A DNA stretch of 64,000 nucleotides from Oryzias latipes (GCF_002234675.1 NC_019865.2:2232958-2296957); one strand, 5' to 3'. Positions 45,881 through 58,960 are shown, counted from the first letter of the stretch. Notes: generated from the sequence alone by a model not told the origin. Numbers and translations are program-made.

Positions 45881-48637
45881 TTGAGACACTATCTCTTCTC
45901 CCATTAACAGCAAAAATGCCTTTTCAGACTTTCAAAGCCTAATTTCAAAAATTGCCATTCATGATGGTGCACTTAATTGAAAACAACAACACATATGGGA
46001 ATAGAGTCTGCTAAACTGGATCAATATGAAATGACGTTTTGGACAAAGGCTCATTTCTGGTTTTAATGTCCAGCTGAGTCTTTGGAAGAAAAAACTGAAT
46101 ATCAACAGAAACTCATCATATCAGGTCTCAAGCATGGTGGTGGAGGAATTACGAGTTTTATTTTTTGCTGATGCCCTGCAGGCACTGAGCTGATAACAAA
46201 GTCCTCTGTCAACCAAAGTAAAGACCTCTAAAACATGTTTGAAACTGCATACTCTGCTAAAGATATCACTTTTAAACCCATATCCATCACTGTGTTGGAT
46301 TTTAGAGAACTCTACATAAAATATTCACACTGCTCATGCACGAAAGCAGAGTTGCATGAAAATACGAGCCAGAATTCCTCTGCAGGATTGTCATGTTAAT
46401 ACATTTTTTGTGAGAGGTTTGGATGCTTTAGTTTGCAGGACACATTTACATTGGACAGGTAGGAATCATTTCCTTGGATATTCTGGTTGATTTAGGGAAA
46501 TGAGCCGTCACTTTGGTGTGGAGAAAGAAGCTAAAAACTTTGCCTGGAAGGGAGGTTTTTTTATTTGTGTGCACAGTAAATCTGGTCTAGTTCACTACAG
46601 TGAGGGAATAGACTGAAAAATCTTTACCAAATTGTTAAAAAGCAAGATGCCTTTTCTTTTTCTCATTAGAATTTTTTTCTTACAGTTTTTCACCCAGACG
46701 GAGGTTTTACGTTGGGAGTTACTAAAGGCATGTTTTCACACTGCAAACTTTGATACTTGCAAAGATGTCAAACCTTGTTTTTAGACACTCTGGCAGGTTT
46801 AAGGTTGTTTTAACTTTGTTCTACACATTTCCAAGCTTTTCTCCAAATCGGCACAGAGGAGAACGTTTCTGTCTCATTAAGAGTTTGGACCTAGAAATAA
46901 GTTATTAAAACGCGTCTAAATCTTTCTGCTACATACACTGGACAGTAGAAAAACTTTCAGACTCCAAAAAACTCAAGTTGTTATTTTGGAAACAAAAATT
47001 AGGACTTACCGGTATGTTCTAAGAATAAGTGCTAGTTTTAGTTTTCATGAGGAAATATTGAGATGGACCAACTTGTTCAAAGATTCTCATTTTGTTCTAA
47101 AATTAATTTTAAAAAAAAACTTAATTTTGGGTTACATAACCTTCAAATTAAGTAATTCTATTCTATAGTTTTTTTTCCATCTCAGTCTTCCCTTTTTGCA
47201 AGCTTGTCTGAAACTCCTGGTTTCTAGGCTTTTTCTATCTTCAGATTTAAATAGTTGCATGGACAGATCATTTTACTATTTTCTGGTGATTTGCTTCTTA
47301 AGATCAGTGTTATTTTCCTGTTTTTAGGCTGCCATAGACACCCTGCGATCAGTGCATCCTCAGACACTTGGAACAGTCTCATTCTCACACGGCAGAAGTC
47401 TCAGAACCTGAAATGCATGTTTTTAGGATTGTCGAGAAGAGGTAATCGTCCTGATGAAGCCCATGAACACATGACCAAGAAAAGACAGTGACATGCGTCT
47501 CATTAGACGGGGAAAGGCTGTGGTGTCAATCAAGCGCCTTAATGTTTTGTTGTGTGTGTGTGCAGCAGTCACTTCTGATCAAGACTTGAAAGGCGAGATC
47601 GGCCAGTTACAGATGCACAATAAGGGTGTGATAATTCAGTAGCAGGAAGAAAGCCAAACATTGAAGTGGAATCTTTCAGAAAATTGCTAAAAATAAAATC
47701 TGTATGTTGGTTTAAATATGTTTGACTCCAAGGTTTTGAATTACATTCTGAGTGTGTTTTCTGTAAACCTCCTTGGTGCTGATTGTCCTTTATTTGTGTA
47801 TTAATCTCAAACAAGCATCTGGACATTGAACCTGCAGTTTCCAAGTATTTTGAAAACACTTGCATGGAACGTGCTGCTAAACTTGGAGGAACTTTCCCTG
47901 CAGCTTCCCCGAATGCTTGTTTTCTTCTACTTTACATGCTGTCATCTGCAGAACTTCACTCTTGTTTGAAAGGCCTGTTTGAAAAAAAAAAACAAATTGT
48001 AGCCACAAATGCACTGAAAGCATGGAGGTTATAAGTGTTTTTCTGATGACAGTGCTTACAGTCAACAGTGGACTGAATTGCTCAGAGGTTGATTGTGTCT
48101 ACAGTACCTACACTTTCCCACATATGCTAAAGGTGCATGCACAGAAAGTCAGGAGTGCGTTTTGTTTTTTAGGTTTTCCACCTGAGCTACCATTCTATGA
48201 GCTGAACAAACTTTTCCTAAAGAAAATAAGTAAATTTCCAAATCAGAAATAAATGTTCAACTTTTTCTACTCATCTTCCAAGACCTTTAAGTTGCCTTGT
48301 TTTGCAATTTTTTGTAACTGTCCCCATTTTCAATGAAACTTTCTGAATTTGTGCACTCTGTAGCATCCACAGTGGCCTGTAATAGCAGCTTCCTGCCAGT
48401 GGAGGACTAACAGCTTCTTAGGTTGGAATGTTGTTCTGTACACAAGTTTGGAACCACCTCCTGCTTTTCAGATAAGTATGAAAGGCTGACGCGCCTGCTC
48501 GCACTGTTACCTGCCTCGTCACATGTACCTGCAGACCTGCCAGATGGATGGGAAAGATAAGAACCAATAGGTGAAGAAAGAGTTCAGAGACAAGTCTCAC
48601 TAGAACACAGACAGCAAAAGGAGAACATCAAGGCGCC
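45881..48637. other. Spacer upstream of the TRIM gene
   Basis: AT-rich, with no exon recognised. Just before the start codon there is a CCAAT word near 48564 and a GATAAG word near 48556, which could belong to a proximal promoter. Non-coding 5' exons of the TRIM gene cannot be excluded. Confidence 0.4.
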
Positions 48638-51600
48638 ATGTCTTCATCAAAACCAGAAGAGACTTTGGCACAGGAGCTGAGCTGCCCCATCTGCCTCCAG
48701 CTCTACCAGGATCCAGTGGTCCTCCCCTGTGGCCACAACTACTGTCGGGACTGCATCAGCAAGAGTTCTGACACCGTGGACGTCAGCAGTAAAGTGTTAC
48801 CCCGGTGCCCTGAGTGCCGCGAGGAGTTCAATGGTATGGACTCACTGCAGAAGAACTTCAAGCTGTGCAACATCATCGAGGGTTATCGCTCCAGCTCGGC
48901 TGTGAGGGAGGCCCAGTCTGACCCGGAGGTCAAATCCACCTACCTCTGTGACTACTGCATAGACAGCCCATCACCTGCCGTAAAGACCTGCCTGAAGTGC
49001 GAGGTGTCGTTGTGCTCCAGGCACCTCCAGAAGCACCAGGAGAAGGAGAGCTTCAGGAACCACTCCATGGCGCAGCCCCAGGAGGAGGTGGACGTGAAGA
49101 CCTGCATCCTCCACTGCTGCCCCCTTGAGTACTTTTGCTCCAACGACATGACCTCTCTGTGCGCCAAGTGCTTTGTGGAAGGACAACACCAGAATCACGA
49201 TGTCCTGACCTTCAGCGTCGCTGAGGAGGAGATGAGAAGAGCGCTGGAGAACCGCAGCAAGGTGAGCTACATCCCATCTGACCCTTTCACCTTAGACAAG
49301 TTCAGAGCAATGAATGAATCGGCGTGTCTATGTTCATGACAAATTAAAGTAGTTAAAAATTTATATTTTGGTCCATGCACAAACTTTGTGGATCATTTAA
49401 ATGAAGAAATCCCAACCCAATCAGAAACAGTTTGCACAGAGAAAGGTTTGCTTTAGTGCCGATGAAACGCTGAAGAACATTTCACAAGACTTTAAAATAA
49501 AACAAGAGATGGTTTGACGTTTGGTTTGCTGTGGAATGCATGCAGAGAGACAAAAGTTTTACGTAAAGATGACAGCTGAAGACTTTGTCTCCGGTTTCCC
49601 GTCTGACTGATTTTTATCAGGGAAAAGAAACCTTGAGTAACGCTTATTGTCCAACCTTGTTATCGGAACAAGAATCTGAGAAATGAAAATGAGCAAAGCA
49701 CTATAAATAGATCCGGTTGTTCCAGAATTTCTGCTCCATTTTCTTCCACACAATAGACATTCGTTGCGTTGAATGTGTGTTTGCAGATTCTTTCGACACG
49801 CCTGCAGCTCACACAGAGCCTCCTGCAGAAGGTGACAAATGACCAGGGAGTCTCCGAGGCCATAGCAGAGAAAATCGTCAACAAGGCAGTCTCACTCATG
49901 GACAGCATTGTGGGACTGGTGGACAGGTAACAGAAGGACGGTCTCCACATGATGCACACCTGTATTGTGCGGTGTGTAAACCTTTAGTCACAGGACAGTT
50001 TTTGATGAGGCAAATAGTAGAGCTGATGAAAGTTTTGTTTTTAAAGACCCACTCCAATGAAAATTGTGTTTTTGAGATATTCTTTATTGATCCCACATTG
50101 GGGAAATTCAATTGTTACAGCAGTTCAAAAAGCAGAGAAGAATGACAGCAATGTGCAAAAGTGAGGGGTGTTCAACATGTGCAAAAAACAGAAAAAGTAA
50201 AAAAAGTAAGTAATAACTTATGTACACTATTACGACATAACGTATGTTATGCGTAATAATAAAATTAAATAAAGTAAAAACACAGAATATACAGATGGGC
50301 TTTTGGTGTTTCTAACATGTTCTTGTGTTTTTCTGATGATGGAGGACATTTATATATAAAAAAAAAGTAAGCTTAAATTAGCATTTTCTTTTAGTCTTTA
50401 TTCAAATCACTGTGAATCAGGAGCAGATGAAAAAACGCAACTTGAAAAAGTGTCTAAAATAATTTCCACACCCTTTGTTATTTTACCCCATCCTAGAATG
50501 ACTGAAATCAACGAAATGGTAAATGGCGTACACTTGTAAAGCGGTTTTCTACCTTCCCCGAAGGCCCCTAGCGCTTCAGTCACACACTGCACGGGGGCCA
50601 AGCTTCCACCAGAGGCAAGGTGGGGTTCAGTGTCTTGCCCAAGGACACTTCGACTCATGGGCAGGCAAGGCAGGTATCAAACCAGTAATCTTCCGTTCAG
50701 AGGTCGCCAAACATATAAAACGCATAAGACTGCTCATGTGAAAGTGTCCATCCTCCCCCATCCCTCTGCGGCAATGGAACATTCCGTCAACAGCAAGTAG
50801 CCAGCAGACTGAAGGTCTTCAAAGAGATTAAAAAAAACAAAAAAACAAAAAAAAAACATGGTCAAATGAAGCATAGATAACCGAGCGGCGCTGAAAATGA
50901 TCATGATCGTTGTACTGATGATGCAATAAAAGAAAAAAATGCAAACCATCTCACAGAAAATTCTAACAATGTAAGATAAACGTCAAAATCCTACTGTGCA
51001 GGAAGGAAGACAAAACACGGAAAAGAAGAACAGGTTAAAAGGAAATTAATAAAAGAAAAGTCAAGAATGAAAAAAGGGACACAAAAGGAGAGGAAATGCA
51101 AAAAAAGGGGACAAACAATGACCATTTGGAAAATAATTCTTATTTTTTTTACTGACTTCACTCCATAATGTTCTATTTTGTTCCTTCATTTAAGTATCTT
51201 TATTTATTTTAACTTCTTTGGTAAAATCTGACAAATGAAAGAAAAGACAAGACGTCATTTGTTTCTTCTGGAAAGTAACAATTCAATAAATTCAATATTG
51301 GTTTCCAAGTCAAAATAATGTACATAAAATGCATTTGCTTAACATTTAAAAGGGGTTTTGGTTCTGAAATGCGTATTAAACGTTTGGATTCTTGACATTG
51401 ATGCTGTCTAAAAGCGGAACAGTGACGAAGATATTCGACAGACGTTTTCCTATATAGGTAAGGAATTAAAAAAAAAAAAAAAAAAAAAGATGAACTGCTG
51501 CAGAGTCCCCCCCCCATGTTATTGTTCGCCCCACTGTCCCCCACTGTGAACGGCTCCAATATTGCTCGCCATTTTTTGTGGAACCAGTAAAGTTAGGGTG

Positions 51601-53335
51601 GGGGGTGGGAGGGACTGTAAGCTAGCGGGGGAGCACGTAAATGGATGGGTGATGCAAAGTGGGGGTGGGGTTGCTGCACCCCAACAGTCCCGCCCACAAC
51701 TCCTGCCGCTCTGCAGAAACTATGTTCTAAAAAAAAAACAAAAAACGTTTTTACATTTTGGCTCAAAACGGTTCCTTCTACTTCTTTCTTTCGCCTGTTT
51801 CTTCCTGTTGGGACATGGGCCGCATGCGGGGGCTCTCCAGGTGGGCCGGTCTTGGGCGAGTTCTTCCAGCTGTCCCAGCGTTTTCCCCAAGCCATCGAAC
51901 CCTGCTTCTGGATCCCGGCGCCACGTGTTCCTAGGTCCCCCCCCACGGTGTAATCATAATTAAAAGACCACTGGGAAGACTTTGAAAATAAATCAGAATA
52001 GAATCAGAGTGGGACTTTAAAGACTTCGTCACCTTTTTAAATGACAGGAGTTCACCTACCTAAATGTGTTCTTCAATTTGCAAGAGAATTTGTTTAAAAA
52101 TGTTATGTTGATTGCTGTTAAGTCCAGTTGAGGAGGAAGGATTGTCCCCCTTTACTTTTCTTAGATGGGAATAAGTGAATGGATTTGTTTTTCATTTGGC
52201 TTCGTCTTTTCTTTTCTATAATAGCTGTTGTAGTGAGTAATGGTTTCATGGGAAATAAAAGGACCTGAACATCATCAGTGATGAAGGCCAATGAAGGACA
52301 TGGACGTACGTATCTGCAGGTACAGGGACCGTCTGCTGACGGTGTTGGAGGAGGAGAGGGGGCAGCGCAGGAAAAGCACGCAGTTGGAAGTGAACGCACT
52401 GGGGGAGTCGCAGCAGCAGCTGCTGGAGATCCAGAGGAAAACTGCACAGGTGCTCAATGAGAGAGATACATGCCTCTTCATACGCAGGTAGAGCACAAAA
52501 GCCTTCCCAACTCCTTAAATGCTACTGTGTCTACACTGATTGAGCAAAAGCGCTGCAGTGTACAAGGAAACTTCTTTCATTATTGTTTTGATTTATGGAC
52601 TGTGTGCTTTTGTACCTGTTTTCCAGATTTATGATGATAGAAGAACAGCTGAGGGATGCTGTCACGAGCAATTTCTCCAACAAAATCTCCCTAAGCCCTC
52701 CAGTCAACACCAAGCGCCTGCAGACCAGCCTGAAAACCCTGGACTTCCGCTCAGAAATGACCCGGCTCATCGATGCCCTTCACATCCTCCTCAACCCGCA
52801 GGAGCTCACCTTTAACGTTTGTACCGCCCACCCCAACTTAAATGTGTCCACTGACCTGTGCACAGTCAGGTTCACCTCCAACAAGCAGCCCTACATGGAC
52901 CACCCGGAGCGCTTCACCAGTGCGCCGCAGGTTCTATGCAGCCAGGGCTTCTCCAGCGGTCAGCACGTCTGGGTGGTGGAAGTTGGGCCCAACTGCATGT
53001 GGGCCATGGGCGTGTGCTACAAGAGCATCCCACGCCGCGGTGACCACAGCCGTCTGGGTCACAACACCGTGTCTTGGAGACTCCAGTGGAAAAATGGCAA
53101 ACTCACCGTGTGCAGCTCCTCCAGTAATGTTGTGATTCCAGAGAAAAAGCCTCATCCAACCAAACTGGAGATGGCGCTGGACTATGAGGGTGGAACCCTG
53201 ACGTTCCACAGCATCAAAGGCAGCAGAGAGCACATCTACACCTTCAAAGCTGTGTTCAAAGAACCCGTTTTCCCAGCATTCAGCATTCATTCAAGCAACC
53301 CAGACTCCTGGATCACGCTTCATAATGGAATGTAG
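48638..53335 (+). CDS. TRIM-family RING E3 ubiquitin ligase with PRY-SPRY domain
   Basis: The protein is a probable cytoplasmic E3 ubiquitin ligase of the tripartite-motif family. Exons 48638-49261, 49787-49926, 52320-52487 and 52627-53335 join in frame to 546 residues. The RING spans residues 16-60, with all eight ligands (C16, C19, C31, H33, C36, C39, C57, C60). A B-box1-like zinc module runs from C104 to about H142. B-box2 spans 156-187 (C156, H159, C167, D170, C175, C178, H184, H187). Coiled coil covers about 195-330, and PRY-SPRY about 371-546, including a WVVEVG-type core. Two B-boxes plus PRY-SPRY place it with TRIM25/TRIM47/finTRIM-like proteins. Many fish members are antiviral or lineage-expanded, so I give no symbol. 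All key residues are intact and the start fits the family, with the RING close to the N-terminus. Confidence 0.88.
50075..50235. repeat. Retroelement fragment
   Basis: The segment reads 'tctttattgatcccacattg' then 'ggggaaattcaattgttac', a short fragment of a dispersed retroelement-type repeat common in fish introns. Its boundaries are approximate. Confidence 0.45.
50516..50715 (-). mobile_element. tRNA-derived SINE, second copy
   Basis: On the - strand it has the same body ('cttgggcaagacactgaacc') and tail ('acaagtgtacgccattt') as 36726-36972, with a weakened B box (GGTTTGATACC). A piece of the middle is missing relative to that copy. Confidence 0.7.
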
Positions 53336-54288
53336 AATGACTGTTCACTATCAACTTTACAGAACATTTTGGAGATCCACAAGCCAAGGCATTCCTTTAA
53401 CACGAAAGCTTTGTTCTTTTTTTTGTTTATAAAAGACACAAACTATCATTTATGGTGTATCATATGTTTTAAATTCCTAAATGTTAATTTAAATCTTGTA
53501 ATGACAAAAGTATTGACTTATTGATGGGGAGGAATTACTGAGAAACAATAATTCTAAATATATTTACACTTATGAGCAAAAAACAACTAATACAATAAAA
53601 CATGTTTACAGTTTTTTCTTTTTTTTACATTTCTGTTAAAACAATTAAATAGAAAGTACATAGACACTGGCTGATTCACCTTTTTTGGTAAAGAGGTCTT
53701 AGTTTTGTCTCCTATTTTCTTTTTTTTCCAAACTATAGTAAAACGTGTGCACCTGCACCAGCTGTCAATGTCATTGTGCAAAGTTAACCCGGTGAACCAC
53801 CATGGAAAGAAGAATTATAGACATGTTTTGTGTTTGGGGGTTAAATAAACTTTGAACAGAATGTTTGCTGTCTGTTGGCAAACGTTTGACTCATCGTTAC
53901 CATAAAGATTTATTATTTTTATTTACTTTTAAAGGTACTTTTAATTAAATTGTATAAAATGCAGCATATGGTGTAAGCGTTGCCAAATCTGATGATAACC
54001 CCCTAAATTTACTAAAGTATTTTGCAAGTATTGCAACTTTTAAATTTTTAAGAAATGTTTAAAAAAAATTGCTGCTTCACTTAAAATAAATAAATAAAAA
54101 TCAATCATATGAAAAGGTTACTGCACTTACACGCAAACATCGGGTCATTTGGGGACATTTCCAAGCAAACCTGGCAACCCGCATCCCATCTGTCACACAT
54201 TCTGTCATTGGACAGGGGCTTAACGGAATTCTTTGATAGTACTATCAGTATTTTCATTAAAGAGGGGGGGCTCATTCTAACAAACGGC
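53336..54288. other. TRIM 3'UTR and chchd6 upstream region
   Basis: The first half is probably TRIM 3'UTR. The last 200 bp are less AT-rich and include an inverted CCAAT (ATTGG) near 54206, about 80 bp before the chchd6 start codon, consistent with a TATA-less promoter. The intergenic gap is under 1 kb. Confidence 0.4.
53594..53849 (+). terminator. Candidate poly(A) signals of the TRIM gene
   Basis: AATAAA occurs at 53594-53599 and again at 53844-53849 on the sense strand, 260 and 510 bp after the stop codon. Either or both may be used. Confidence 0.45.
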
Positions 54289-56267
54289 ATGGGCTTAGGG
54301 GAAAGTACGACCAGAAAAGTGTCTTATGGCGTGGATGAGGAGGACAGAGTCCGGATCCTTCGCGGAGTAAAGGTAATTATGCTACTTCTGCTAGCGTGTG
54401 ATGATAAGGCTAATAGGGTGTGTGGAGCGCTGACTCCCCGCCGAAAGATGTCTCCTCCACATCTAAATGTACTCCAAGCGAAGGCAGAGCTTCGTCCAGA
54501 ACCCACGAAACAAGTGGCGAAACGGTGAGGACAGACGGGGAGGAAGGGGCTGGCTCAGCAGGGATGAACCAAAGTGACCTTTTCGGTTACGCCGAACCTC
54601 GTTCGTAAACAAGCGCTTTTTAGCGTTCCTTCATTATTTTCCAACAAAACAAAAACATTTCATAAACTTTCAACACATCTCATAACTCTTTGGTGTGTTA
54701 TAGTGAATTCGGCGCAAATATTATCTACATTGATGCGTAAATATTGTTTTAAATGACGCGTTTGGACTTTAGCATGTTGCTTGGGTTTTGGCTAATATCT
54801 TAATCGAATTCAGCTAATAATAGCAACAAATAAGGGACGAATAAAACATGAAAAACAAACTACACAGACTGGGCTATACTATTATTTGTTTTGTTAATAA
54901 ATTACATTTGTAAGCGAGGCTCTGTGTTAATTTAACAGTTTTAATTGAACAGATTTTAAATCAAGTTTGGTTTAATAGCTGGCTTGACAGTGATGCGTTC
55001 ACGACCAATACTAGGAGTAGGAATTGAGCGATCGGCCACTCAGCAAAGTGTAATAAATGACATTTATGCAGCCAAATAAAATCAACATTAGTTTTTCTAC
55101 ACCATAACTGTCTGTGTGTTTTATTGTTGGGGAAGTTCAGAATTATTTAAAAAGCTTTTAGCTGTACACATCCAGCCGAATGAGGGGTTGCAGTTTAGAT
55201 CTTTCTTTGTGTTTTGACTGACTTTTTCTATTTCATTTTTAAAAATAAATTTTAAGGTAATTCTTACATTTAATGGCTGCATGGGGGTAAAAACCCATAC
55301 CAATGTAGTTGGCCCCTTTTTAAAACGTTTTGCTATTATATAAGTCTTTTTTTTGCAGTTTACTGAAAAAAACTTTGTTTAAACAAAGAAAAAAGAAAAA
55401 GAAACGCTGGTTACACATGTAAAGTTGTGAGTCACAGAATCAGTGACTCATAGACTTGATCTGCCTCCTGTGGTTTTTCATGTAGCTATTTATTTTTTTT
55501 AGCCATTTTTCCTGGGCCATTCACAAGCAGGCGCCCAAATTAAATAGGCCTGCTGTGTTTCCTCAAACATTCATGGTATTCTGAGTTTTTATAGCTATTG
55601 CAGAGTTGAGATCTTTATGCTTATAATCTGGATATTGTGACTAAGCGAGCTCTTTTTTTTCTTTACCAGCTGTCAGAAGATGTTCTTCAGAGGATGCGAG
55701 GAGTAGCCAACATCAGTCAATCATCACTGTCCTCAGGCCCTCAAGGAGACAAAGGTATAGTTCACTTCACAATTGGTGAATTATTTTGTGTCCCACAAGA
55801 AAAGTCTTTGCTGAAAACATCCAAAGTGCCCGTCCTGATAGCTGAGATACATATAAGTTTGTGTCTCAGGTGGAGACGATCACCTGTCTGGGTTTTAACA
55901 CAAGAATCTGTGTCACAGGAGGTTTTTTTTTTTTCTGTTTTTGGTCGACACAACACAAAAGTCTGGGTCTTGCTTGAGTACAATTCCCAGAAGGCTGAAG
56001 GTTCCACAGTTATCAGTTGTTGAAACAGTGTTTGGGTATAAACATCATGGGAGCACAAAGGCATCACACCTCTGAGAAACCCTCCGTCCCGGTAAGGACC
56101 ACGCTCTGGTGGTCACAACCCTCCAGAGACAGTGGAGGCTGTGGGAAAAAATACAGATTTGGTCATTCTGCATGAACAAGTTGGTAGTGGGGGGTGATAA
56201 AGAAATGATCAATCTGGGGAAAAAACATGATTATCAATTGAGGAAATACATAAATTACAGCTAAAAG

Positions 56268-56298
<31 letters not shown>

Positions 56299-58301
56299 CA
56301 GGCTTTCTTGGCTTTAGACACATAGGGGTCCACAAATTTTGATTGGACTGTTCCCTGTCCCCCCCCCCCCAGGATTGGGTGGGGCTAGGGGTCCCTTGCG
56401 CCCCTGACCTTGCAGCTCTTTTTCCACGCGGGGAGGACGTCCACATCTGAGCTGGGTAGGGCAGTATCGCCCGTGGAGCGGGAAGGACCCCTTTTCTTGG
56501 GACTCCAGGGCCCCCCCAATTTTTCCATCGTTGCTCACAGCAACCGGAGCCTGGTCCTCGGGCTCACCGGGCCCTGGCCCTGTCTGGGGCCTCTGCTGGT
56601 CGCTGGTTTCTGCCGCTTCCCCCGGTTTGTCTTCGGCGGGGCTGCGCAGTGCGGGCTGGCCATGGGTGTTCCAGGCCTGCCTCGGGGGTGGGGGCGGATG
56701 GGGGCTCAGGACTCCCGGACGGTGGCGTGCCTCTGATCTGGGTGCCGGTTGTAAGTCCCGCGTGGTCGCGTTTGGGGTGGAGCGGGTCGCTGCCCTGGCG
56801 GGGGGCCCCGGCTCTGCGCGCTCTCTGTTTCTCTTACTTCTTGACGGGGGGTTGCTGGGTCTTGCCCTCTGGTTCCGTCTCTGTGGTGGCGGGCCCGCGG
56901 TCTGCCCCTAGCTCTGGGGTGTGGGTGGGCTGGAGCATTCAGTGTGATGAAGGTACACTATAAGCAGCACAGTGTGTGAATGTGTGTGTGTGAATGTGTG
57001 TGCATGGGTGAATGGGACTGTGACTGTAAAGCGCTTTGGGCCTTAGAAAGAAGGTAGAAAGCGCTTTATTAGTATACGCCATTTACCATGTTTGTTCAAC
57101 CCACCTCCATATTCACTTTTGCCCAAATATGGGCATGGGTGAAGAATATTGGTCATGCAGATCTTGTGTGTAGCTGTGTGTGTGCAGAAGTTAAGTTCAG
57201 TCGATGCATCCTGTGAGATTCGTCTTCCAGGTATGAATAGACTTAAAACCTGTAAATAGCTGTTGGTGTGTGTGTCATGAAATATACTGATGACACAAAA
57301 ACATGCAGAATTATGCAAAAAAAACATTCATTTTTATATGACCCCCCCTGTTTTATCAGGTTCCTCTCCTGGCTCTAGCTCTGCCTCTCAGTCCAGGCAG
57401 AAGCCAGAGTCCCGAGCGCCGTCCAGCAAACCAGCGTCCACTGCTAAAGAAGATCAGAGAAGGTGGGTAACGTCTGAAGGAAGACGAGAAGTTTTTCTGA
57501 GCTAAGTCCTGTTGTGGAATCTGAGAATCTCCATTTTGAAATCTTTGCACTGGCTCCCAGTCAGCTTTAGGATCGATTCTAAGGTTCTTTTATTAGTTTA
57601 AAAAAGTGGAACTAAACACTTAGAATGTGATTTATGTATTATTTTGTTGTTGAACCAGACATTGTGAAATCTGAATGTATCCCTTATCATCTCCCTTTGT
57701 GGTCCTCCATCCTGGTCCTCCAAACCCAGCAGGTATGGGGAACTTAAAGAAGAGTCCAGTTTTGGAATTAGGTTTTTTTTTAAGCAACCAAAACAAAACA
57801 GAAAACTTGAAGAAGACAAACAAATAAATGTATAAAAGCCATTGATTTATCAAACCTAGTAGTTTATACAGGTTTCAGTCAACTGGTTTTTAAGCCAAAC
57901 CTTCTAGGCAGATGAGAAGAGATGAGCAAAACAGACTGATTTGCAACATGTATGAAGTTTTTAGATGAGTAGAAGTTCATTCTGGGTTAAGCGGTGACTC
58001 ACATTTGTTTAGATCTGCATCCAGCGGCCTCTGAAAACTGGAAATGTGCTGCCCCCTTGTGGACATTTTCTTTCTTTTAAGAGTCAAACCAGGCTGAGTG
58101 AGAAAACAAATGCATCCTTCTGGGAATAAACAAACTCTTGTCTTTGCCAAACCTTTTAGGTTTGAACGGCAGCAGGCGATACTGAAGGAGGAGCTGGCCA
58201 AGATTACCCAGAGAGAAAAGGAGCTGGCAGACGAGAAGACCAAAGCCTCCATCCAGGAACGACAACACGCCCGCCAGGAGTCTGAGAAGACTAAACAACT
58301 G
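54289..58301 (+). CDS. chchd6: MICOS subunit Mic25 (CHCHD6), first four coding exons
   Basis: The product is a peripheral inner-membrane protein of the mitochondrial MICOS complex, which maintains crista junctions. Exons 54289-54372, 55670-55754, 57360-57462 and 58160-58301 join in frame to 138 residues and end at a donor in phase 0. The N-terminus MGLGESTTRKVSYGVDEE has Gly2 and Ser6, the N-myristoylation pattern of Mic19/Mic25. RVRILRGVK followed by LSEDVLQRMRG is the conserved N-terminal block of the family (DUF737). Exon 3 encodes a Ser/Pro-rich linker and exon 4 a charged coiled coil (LKEELAKITQREKELADEK). The remaining coiled coil and the C-terminal CHCH domain with its twin Cx9C motif are not in the window. 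VSYGVDEEDRVR favours CHCHD6 over CHCHD3. Confidence 0.85.
56268..56295. repeat. Run of 28 cytosines
   Basis: A pure C homopolymer in a chchd6 intron, followed by a 12-C run at 56359-56370. Tracts this long are prone to assembly error and could form i-motif or G-quadruplex structures. Confidence 0.9.
56390..57091 (+). repeat. GC-rich block joined to a SINE tail
   Basis: About 550 bp of GC-rich sequence with many G and C runs leads directly into a TG-repeat patch and then 'gtaaagcgctttgggcctta', ending 'gtatacgccatttacca'. The last 150 bp equal the tail of the SINEs at 36726-36972 and 50516-50715, here in + orientation. The GC-rich part may be a related longer element. Its open frames give low-complexity Gly/Pro/Leu peptides with no recognised domain. 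Confidence 0.55.
57540..57840 (+). pseudogene. LINE reverse-transcriptase C-terminal fragment
   Basis: Translation of 57545-57605 gives LHWLPVSFRIDSKVLL, the conserved segment near the end of fish non-LTR retrotransposon ORF2. The sequence after it, interrupted, yields a GPPSWSSKPS stretch, a decayed form of the block that normally follows. It is heavily broken and short. Confidence 0.6.
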
Positions 58302-58604
58302 GTATGAAAAAAAAAGGATCTGGAGCTTTGACTGCAGAAAACACATTTTTGACAGTTTAATGTTGGTAAAAGAGATATTTTCGGTGGTTTGTTGAGCCTT
58401 TTCAAGCTCATTTTCTGAGGCTTTAGGGTCAGGACTTTCCCAGTCCACCTGTGAAAGACATTTAGTTTTCTGCTCCTTCACCACAGAAACCAGACTTTTT
58501 TTTTATTGAATGCTCATTCTGTTTACTCATTACAAAATCATAAAGCACATTTCCTTACATTAATAAGATTGTGTTCTATTCATTATGTCATACAGCTTTA
58601 GCTT

Positions 58605-58960
58605 TCTAACACATTAAGCTAAGGAGCCGGTTAGCTAATTGGCTGGTCTGGGGTTCAAATCTCAGTCTGTCTGTTGACAAGACAGCAATGTAAAACAATC
58701 TATGGATAAAAACCATCATCAGTTATTTGTTTATAAAGCACCTCCCACCATCAGCCAAAGAGACCTAAAGTGCTGTACACGTGGAGAATAAAATAATTAA
58801 AAGCATAAAACCAAATTAAAACATTGTAGAGACATAAATAGAAACGAATAAAAACATCTGCTGAAGTTAGCTGGATCCTATTCTAACTAGGATTAAAACT
58901 AATTAAAAATGTATCTAATGTATAATAACAATTACCGGGATGTTTACAGTTGCCCAAAAA
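58605..58960 (+). mobile_element. tRNA-like SINE with a second repeat body
   Basis: A tRNA-like head has an A box ('gttagctaattggctggt') and a B box GGTTCAAATCT. It is followed by a body with 'ttataaagcacctcccacca' and 'taaagtgctgtacacgt', then an A-rich tail. The acceptor stem does not pair as in a tRNA gene, so this is a retroposed element. Confidence 0.5.

Larger units (their letters stand above)
49927..52319. other. Repeat-bearing intron of the TRIM gene
   Basis: It holds a retroelement fragment ('ttgatcccacattggggaaa' near 50088), the SINE at 50516-50715, A-rich tracts near 50830 and 51470, and a GC-rich stretch at 51590-51950 with C and G runs. No alternative exon was recognised. Confidence 0.55.

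Noticed and set aside
56410-56963. Open frames of 104-126 codons in the GC-rich block
   Set aside because: GC-rich DNA has few stops. The peptides are Gly/Pro/Leu-rich without domain signature, and the block adjoins a SINE tail.
58620-58690. tRNA gene
   Set aside because: A and B box-like words are present, but the stems do not close into a cloverleaf and a repeat body follows. It is a SINE head.
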